Positions 57,536 through 64,000 of a stretch of DNA of 64,000 nt are shown here, one piece after another (positions within the stretch are counted from its first letter, which is position 1; each line of letters begins with the position of its first letter). Where the stretch lies: the NCBI GenBank assembly GCA_022496185.1, contig WTXG01000016.1:310001-374000 (forward strand), in the 5' to 3' direction. Origin of the DNA: Multifurca ochricompacta. Its lineage: Eukaryota; Basidiomycota; Agaricomycetes; Russulales; Russulaceae. Under the pieces are notes generated by a model, which searched no databases, was not told the DNA's origin, and saw only the letters and a list, made by a program, of their open reading frames with translations. Both the position numbers and the translations under genes were made by a program.

Positions 57536-60361
57536 ATTATTTTTTTATTAATTACAGAAGGCCCTCCCCCCCCAATGTGGAATTATCTTTTATTTATTTA
57601 TTTAAATTCGTCAGTTCAATCACCTTGGGACGCGCAAACTGGCAGGGCATTTTATTTTGATTGGCGCCCTCCCCCCCCCCCATATCCCCCCCTCTTGTCT
57701 AGAGACAACACCCATGGCGGGCGGGGGAACCTTAAAACGGTGATTCGTAAAATAGGTTCTTTACTTAGTCTTAACCAGTCTGAAGAAAAGGGAAGGAATG
57801 AAGGGAAGGAAAAAAAAAAAAAAAAAAGAGGAAGATAACTTTTGTAACATGTGTCACGATTGAACATTGTACTATTTCTACTCCGCGAGCACGTCACAAA
57901 TCAGTCTCCTCGCAGCGCAGTACAGTTACAGTTACTGTTACAATTACAAGTTGTTGCACGTTGCAGTTTGCAGCCTGTTTCCCCGCTCACTCCAACAAAC
58001 CCAAACGCACGCAAGAACGGCCAAAACGGTCCGTAAAGGCAAAGTTGATTGATGGAGGGGGCGCGCTCTAATTTGAATTATTTTTTTTTTAGCAAGCGGT
58101 GGCGGCGGCGGAGTAGTATTTACTTATTATGGAGGTCGTCGCGTATAAAGTAATGATCATCATGTTTCAAGTCAAGTCACTAGTCACTCTCGCTCAACGA
58201 GAATGCCGACGCCCCTGGTTGGATATATCGCACTGGGAACAGGCGTGATCGATCGGGAGAGAGGGAAGCGTGCGTTTGGGGGGGGGGGGGGGTCGAGGAT
58301 ATATATAATAATGAAGATGGAGTGACTTTGTTCATGTTTCATGACGATCGCCGGGATATGGCACATCTATTGGCACATCTATTGGCACGGGGTCAGAACG
58401 GGTCTAGAAAGATGTGGTGATACATTGTGGGAACTGGAGGGATGGTAATAAGACGGTTCGCTCTACACCTCATGCCCAGAGAGTACTGTGATGTAGATAG
58501 ATATGTAGATAGTGTTGTGTTTATCGGTCATACACATGCTATAGAAGAGCCAACTTGTACAACAAATCCAGAAGTCGAGGTTGAGGAATTTCCACACACT
58601 CTCAATACACCAGAAAACCGCAGATCGATGCCAAACGGAGGGGAAAAGAAAACCAACTTTATTTCCCACGACCGTCTCAGCGGTTCACCAACACAAAGGT
58701 AGGTTGGACTCACATATCCATATCCTTCCAAGGCGGTGCTAGGAGATATAGTGAAGAGGTAGGATAGAAAACAGATAAGGATAAGGTGTCGTGCGTGTCA
58801 ACTCAAATAAAGGCTCACGCTACATATTTCCGACTGCTTATGAGAGATCGGCACTGCGGCCGCGGGCTCCATGCCATGAGACACGCTTGAGTTCTTTCTG
58901 AGAAGGGAGTTAGGCGTCGGTGGGTGCCGACTCTCTCTGTTCCATCTTCCATCAACCCTGATGGGCACCACTTGACAAATGGGTTTAGATGCCCCCCTTC
59001 CCCCTCGATGGCATTTGTACTTCAAACTGAGGTCCCCACCCGAGCGATAGACAGATAACCTTTAACTGTGATGGTGCCCCCCCCCCCTCCCTTTTTTTAG
59101 TTTTAGTTTTAGTTTTTCTGCTATGTACTGGGTCCAACGCTACCAATCAGTCGAGTTATTCAGGGGTTTTGCCATGCGGAGGGGGACGAGGAGAACAAGG
59201 GAGTAATTGGCACCAAAAAAAAAAAAAGCATTGAGATTGAGAAAAAAAGAAGGTCATGGGTAATTAATATAAGTAAGCCCTGCTGCTGTAACGTTTGTGT
59301 CATAGAGAGATTCCATCAGGCTGTTGTGGGTGGCATAGTTTGTATGCCATGCATATCTGCTCTCGTCGCTTGCCTGCGCGACATGCGCTCTTATCTCTCC
59401 ACTGACCTGCAGAGATCGGCGGGGGTGGGGGTGGAGGTGGGGGGGAAGGAGGGGTACCCCCGAAAAAAAAAAACCAAAAATCAAGAGCGCGCAGACCGGC
59501 GCCGAGCGCCTATTATTCAGCGTGATGACGAGTCGGCTCCGCGGGATCGATTGTAGCGCGTGGCTGCGATGCATGAGAGTGCCCTCCTCAACTTTCAAAT
59601 TCTGATCATTTTTAGCCGTGCATCTAGGTATTGATCAGTTGCAGGCGCCGTACGTCCTTTATGACGCACTTGGTGGAGAGCGAGAGCATGAACATGAAAA
59701 TTGCCATGAATTTATGAAAAAAGAAAAGGTATTGCCAACTGACAGACGCCAAGTCAGACATGGATATGCGATGTTCGCATAGAGAGTGTGTGTATGCCCT
59801 GTGTGCCCTCGAGGAGTTCGAGAAGAGTCCGGGGGAAGGTGCGATGTCAGATGAAGTGAGATGAGAAGTAGGGAAGCAGGGGGGAATTTTTGTTCTTGTT
59901 CGGATGGGCGTGGACTGAAGTCCGTAGGGGGGTCTTAGAGTGGTCGACCCGGGTCGACAGGAAGGCCAGAAGCCAAGCCAGGAGCGCACGCGCAATACAG
60001 TAAGGCGTGGGGACGAGCTCGAACAAGAACAAGATAAGGACGAAGACGTAGAAGTAGTAGTGTTCGTAATCTTTTTTTTTTCAGGCAACATATACAACGC
60101 GTATCAGGGTCGCAGGCTTCCTTTTCTACAGATTCGGGCGAGCTGAGCTGAGGAGTGAGCCAACCGGTCCTATGACCTTGTTCCTTGTTCATTCCCTCTA
60201 GCTCTAGTGGTAGTGGAATTGAAGAAATAGAGATAGAAAAAGAGAGAGGTGAGAGAAATCTAATACTCTGGTGGAGTGGCGTGCATGTAAAACTAAGTGA
60301 AACAGGTCGTCCACTTACACACACACCACACACCACACATACAAGTCTCATCTCATTCATC

Positions 60362-60388
60362 AAGGTCAAGGTCAAGGACAAGGTCAAG
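60362..60388 (+). repeat. (AAGGTC)n tandem repeat
   Basis: About four AAGGTC units, one with a substitution (aaggac); the reverse complement of the 28100-28123 repeat. Confidence 0.8.
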
Positions 60389-60578
60389 TGACAAAGTTGT
60401 TGCAATTAACATACGACACCCAGAGAACCCCAGATCAGGGGGAGCTGATAGCCGTCAGTCAAAATTTCCAAGTGGGCCAATTGGGAAATCATAACTCCAC
60501 AATTTGCCGGTTGCGTTCCGTTCTAATTCTAATTTACTCGCCCGTCAGTTCAGTTTACTCCACTCCACCCCACTCAGA

Positions 60579-60586
60579 TATAAAAG
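60579..60586 (+). promoter_or_regulatory. TATA-like element upstream of the MFS transporter
   Basis: tataaaag about 107 bp before the ATG at 60693, followed by a C/T-rich leader (60636-60690). Function inferred from position. Confidence 0.45.
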
Positions 60587-60692
60587 CCATGGGACAAGAA
60601 AACCATTTGAACCTCTCGGCTGTTGTTCATCTTCCCACAGCTTCTTCTTCTTCGCTTCCCTCCCCCCCCTCCTTCCCTTTATTTCTCTCTCC

Positions 60693-63057
60693 ATGTCTGC
60701 CGAAGGTTCTGACGATAAAAAAAGTCCCGTCGATTCCATCCACGACGAAAAACCTGCACCACCCATTCACGTCGACAATGCCATCACAGATGTGAATGTA
60801 AGCTTGCCAACCCGCTCGCCGGCTTGTCCCACGAGCAGCTCATGGCCGATGGAGCAGAGTTTGCGAGAACCCATGGACTTGGTGACTTGGAAGATTTGTT
60901 TCAAAAGGGTGCCCTAGCCGCGCAGGATCCTCTCGCTTTTGAGACCATCCCTTATTTTACTGAAAGTGATAAGGACATCTTTCGTCGCGAACTCACTCAT
61001 CGTTGGGACCAGCCTGGGACGTTGTATTATCTTGTAATTCTATGCTCTGTCGCGGCCGCGGTTCAAGGGGTGAGTCGGACTGGACTCTCTTACCTTATTT
61101 GGATTGGATGGGAATGGAATGATTTAACTGATTATCTAATCAGATGGATGAAGCTGTGGTCAACGGCGCTAATTTATTCTTCCCATCCCAATTTCACATC
61201 GACTCAACATCGGGTAACGCTAGTCGCAACCAGTGGCTGCTCGGTCTTGTCAACTCGGCTCCATATGTAAGTCCCCAATCGACGACACGACAATGCCTTT
61301 CTGAACATCTTTTAAAAACAGCTATGTTGTGCTTTCGTCAGTTGTTGGCTCACCGAACCTCTTAATAGTTGGTTCGGTCGTCGTGGCACCATCTTCATTT
61401 GCGCTTTCTTTTCATTCATCACCTGTATCTGGCAAGCTGTCACCAACTCTTGGCCTCATCTTTTTGTTGCTCGCTTCTTCCTTGGGTTGGGTATCGGCCC
61501 CAAATCTTCTACTGTTCCCGTCTACGCTGCCGAATGTTCCCCTCCCGCCATCCGTGGTGGTCTAGTCATGATGTGGCAGATGTGGACCGCCTTTGGTATC
61601 ATGTTGGGTTATGTCGCCGATCTTGCCTTCTACAAGGTCCATGACCCCGCTCATATCACCGGTCTTAACTGGCGTCTGATGCTTGCCTCGGTGCTTATCT
61701 CTCACTTTTACCTTTCAACATTTTTAAACTTACTAACCGCGCATAAAGGCCGGGATTCCTGCACTCTTCCTCATGGGACAAGTCTTTCTCTGCCCCGAAT
61801 CCCCGCGTTGGCTCATCTCAAAGGGACGGTACGTAGATGCGTACAAGTCCCTGGAGCGGCTCCGCCGGCATCCCGTACAAGCTGCCCGCGATCTCTACTG
61901 TGAGTTTACTTCTTTTCTCTTTTTTTTTGACCCACCCACGATCCCTCACTCGTTTCAAGACATTCACGTCCTTCTTGAGGCGGAAAAGGAGCTAACTCGT
62001 GGGCGTAACCGCTACCTCGAACTGTTCACTGTGCCCCGTAACCGTCGTGCGACCCTTGCTTCATTCGTTGTCATGTTCATGTGAGTCTTGACGTCTGGCA
62101 TTCGGCCAGTGTTTTTGTTTATTTTTTAACAAATCACCCTAGGCAGCAGTTCTGCGGCGTCAACGTCATCGCGTACTACTCGTCCACCATATTTACTCAA
62201 GCCAACTTTACCCAAATCCAAGCCCTTCTCGCATCCTGGGGATTTGGCGCTCTTAACTTCGTCATGGCACTTCCTGCTGTCTACACCATTGATACGTTCG
62301 GCCGCCGCAATTTGCTACTATTGACATTCCCTCTCATGTCGCTCTTCTTACTCATGACTGGCTTCGCATTGTAAGCTTTGGCCCGTATTCTTTATTGTTT
62401 CACAACCCCGCTGACAGACGCTTCACAGCTGGATTCCAGAAGGCACAAGTCGAATTGCGGTTGTTGCCCTTGGCATCTATCTGTTTGACTGCGTATATTC
62501 TCCAGGAGAGGGCCCCGTCCCCTTCACGTATTCCGCCGAGGCGTTCCCACTATACATTCGTGACATTGGCATGTCTTTTGCGACTTCCGTCACGTGGTTC
62601 TTGTACGTGTACAAGTCGTTGTCAGTTTGATCGCACATTTACTGATTTGCGCAGCAATTTCGTGGTTGCTATCACATTCCCGCGTCTGCTGGGAGCGTTT
62701 AAGCCTCAAGGTGCATTCGGGTGGTATGCCGCGTGGAACGTCATCGGGTTTTTTGCCATCTTGCTCTTTGTCCCCGAGACGAAAGCGCTTTCTCTGGAGG
62801 AGTTGGACCAAGGTAAGTTTTTTTTTTCAGGTCTGTTATGGAGTGAGCACATTAATTCACACAACCACAAACACTGCATTACAGTCTTCTCGGTACCGAC
62901 GCACACGCATGCCGTGTACCAGCTCAAGGCATTACCCCACAATATCAAAAAATACATATTCCGCATGAAGGTTGATCCCTTACCGCCACTGTACGATTAT
63001 GATGAGGACACCATTGGCGAGAAGCACTATGCGCCTGGCGGTGCTGGGCACGCATGA
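60693..63057 (+). CDS. MFS sugar/inositol-type transporter
   Basis: Twelve-span major facilitator of the sugar porter family, close in layout to fungal myo-inositol/polyol transporters; plasma membrane. It starts [20 protein letters not shown], then [20 protein letters not shown] and [20 protein letters not shown]. Signatures: [20 protein letters not shown] loop, [20 protein letters not shown] (A-motif), [109 protein letters not shown] and [14 protein letters not shown]. About eight introns; the one near 62603-62655 joins TWFF to [13 protein letters not shown]. One missing base at 60807-60813 separates DVNVSLP from NPLAGL and is fixed by one A. The C-tail is about 60 residues with [12 protein letters not shown]. 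Confidence 0.92.
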
Positions 63058-64000
63058 TCGGTTGTTTCCCCCGACTTGTTGGCCCAGTTTTTTATTTTTT
63101 GATATTGGTCACACTAAAGAGTACCGTAGTATCAAGAGCCTGTAGGGCCGGTTACGCGCTAACGACATTTATTTTCTTTTATGTTTTGATGTAAACGTTC
63201 ATGTCAAGCAAATATAAGTTAGTTTTTTTTTTTATCGACCCCGTAGCCGTGTGTGTGGCGTCATTTGCTTGGCAAGCAAGCACAAATACTGATTGAGGGC
63301 AGTAATAATAATACAAACAACAACTATCGAGGTGGTGCCGTGCAGTGGTCAGTTTAAACTTCTGAAAAAAAAAAAAAAACATGCGCTCGCGACTGTAGTG
63401 TCCTTTCGCCTCAATTGAAACCGACTTTGCAAATTTTATCACCCGCACCCCGCAAACCGCGAAATCGGGTTTTCACCAGTAGGTTTTTGTTGTATTTGTT
63501 TTCTTGTTCTTTTTCAATCACCCATCACAGAGGAGGAGAAGGAGAGGAGAGTCAGCATGCAGACGGCTGAGTCCTATATCGTCATTAAAACCCCTTCCCC
63601 CTCCTCCCCCCTCTCATCATCATATCATCATGACCATGGCGTTAGCGAGCCATCTATGGAATCTCAATTCATTCAATCAGGTTGGAACTATCCTGATAGG
63701 AGGAGCCACTCGTCATATTACTCTCTTCTCTCTTCTCGGCATTCCGGTACATAGTTCCCTTCTTTCCTTGAAAAAATACGAGAGGAGGGGGGGGGGGGGT
63801 GGGGGGTGGGGGTTTTATATATTTTTTATTTTACTTTAGGATTTAAAAGAATGCCTTTTTTTTTTTTTTCACTCACTGATGTACTACTACGGTCACCTCC
63901 ACTAACAGGTAAAAACCTGTGTAAGGTGGTTCCGTATCCTACCACTATTCATCATTTCGCCAACCTTTTTTTTTTTTTTTTTTTCGGCTGGTTAGTTAAT
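63058..64000. other. Downstream region; possible start of another gene
   Basis: 3' flank of the transporter, then AT-rich DNA. An open frame from 63557 (MQTAESYIVIKTPSPSSPLS) runs to a possible gtacat donor at about 63749 and reads as a disordered Ser/Tyr-rich N-terminus. It may be the first exon of a plus-strand gene continuing beyond the window, but no following exon is visible. Confidence 0.3.
63905..63920. other. Short perfect hairpin
   Basis: acaggt, 4-nt A loop, acctgt. Extended loosely by ccac/gtgg outside. Role unknown; could be a transposon end or chance. Confidence 0.35.

Larger units (their letters stand above)
56020..60692. other. Gene-poor 4.7-kb region rich in homopolymers and simple repeats
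   Basis: No supported gene on either strand. Poly-C/poly-G runs at about 56898-56912, 57024-57032, 57669-57680, 58278-58291 and 59068-59077; (AAT)n at 57502-57533; T runs at 57415-57427 and 58080-58090; AAGGTC repeats at 60362-60388. Open frames are repeat-derived. The right end is the promoter and 5' UTR of the MFS gene. Confidence 0.55.

Overview
This is a eukaryotic, fungal genomic segment, most likely from a basidiomycete (probably an agaricomycete). The evidence is many short introns (about 45-100 nt) inside nearly every gene, fungal families (Ada2, Zn2Cys6 regulator, BRE4-type protein, GH15, DOMON-b561, CipC-like protein, Apq12-like protein) and an intron-containing tRNA-Leu. There are no operons, CRISPR arrays, phage or viral genes. 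All genes are spliced, so each CDS entry gives the outer coding limits and the exon structure I could derive by eye.

Layout, left to right. 1-1953: 3' part of ADA2 (SAGA adaptor), then about 3.5 kb without a gene. 5482-7806: Zn2Cys6 transcription factor. 8566-13379: large BRE4/DUF2421-type membrane protein. 13928-16073 (-): IMP dehydrogenase, divergent from an API5-like HEAT protein (16325-18684). 18953-20973: DOMON-cytochrome b561 protein. 21148-21925: GFA/CENP-V zinc protein. 22075-22171: tRNA-Leu(UAA). 22339-23698: homocysteine S-methyltransferase. 23988-24987: ribosomal protein S0. 25312-27931 (-): disordered protein of unknown function. 28973-29771: glyoxalase I. 31346-33430 and 34671-36694 (both -): a tandem pair of secreted GH15 proteins. 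38766-40843 (-): concentrative nucleoside transporter. 41678-43177 (-): DCAF7-like WD40 protein. 44277-47583 (-): COG5, divergent from a YggS/PLPBP protein (47852-48991). 49956-50905: a 950-bp element with 17-bp perfect terminal inverted repeats. 51503-52469: CipC/DUF3759-like protein with a His-rich tail. 53111-53707: MPC2. 53968-54695 (-): Apq12-like membrane protein. 55290-56019: small zinc-ribbon-like protein. 56020-60692: gene-poor and rich in homopolymers. 60693-63057: MFS sugar/inositol transporter.

Most of these genes are housekeeping and unrelated to one another. Two share a nucleotide theme: IMP dehydrogenase (GMP synthesis) and the nucleoside transporter. The most unusual item is the GH15 pair. 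Both copies keep the glucoamylase scaffold and signal peptide, but by my alignment both lack the two catalytic glutamates and the subsite -1 arginine.

A second window-wide pattern is about 21 single-base frame breaks in eight genes. Each is repaired by adding one base, often in a homopolymer. I read this as unpolished long-read assembly error rather than gene death, so the affected genes are annotated as CDS.
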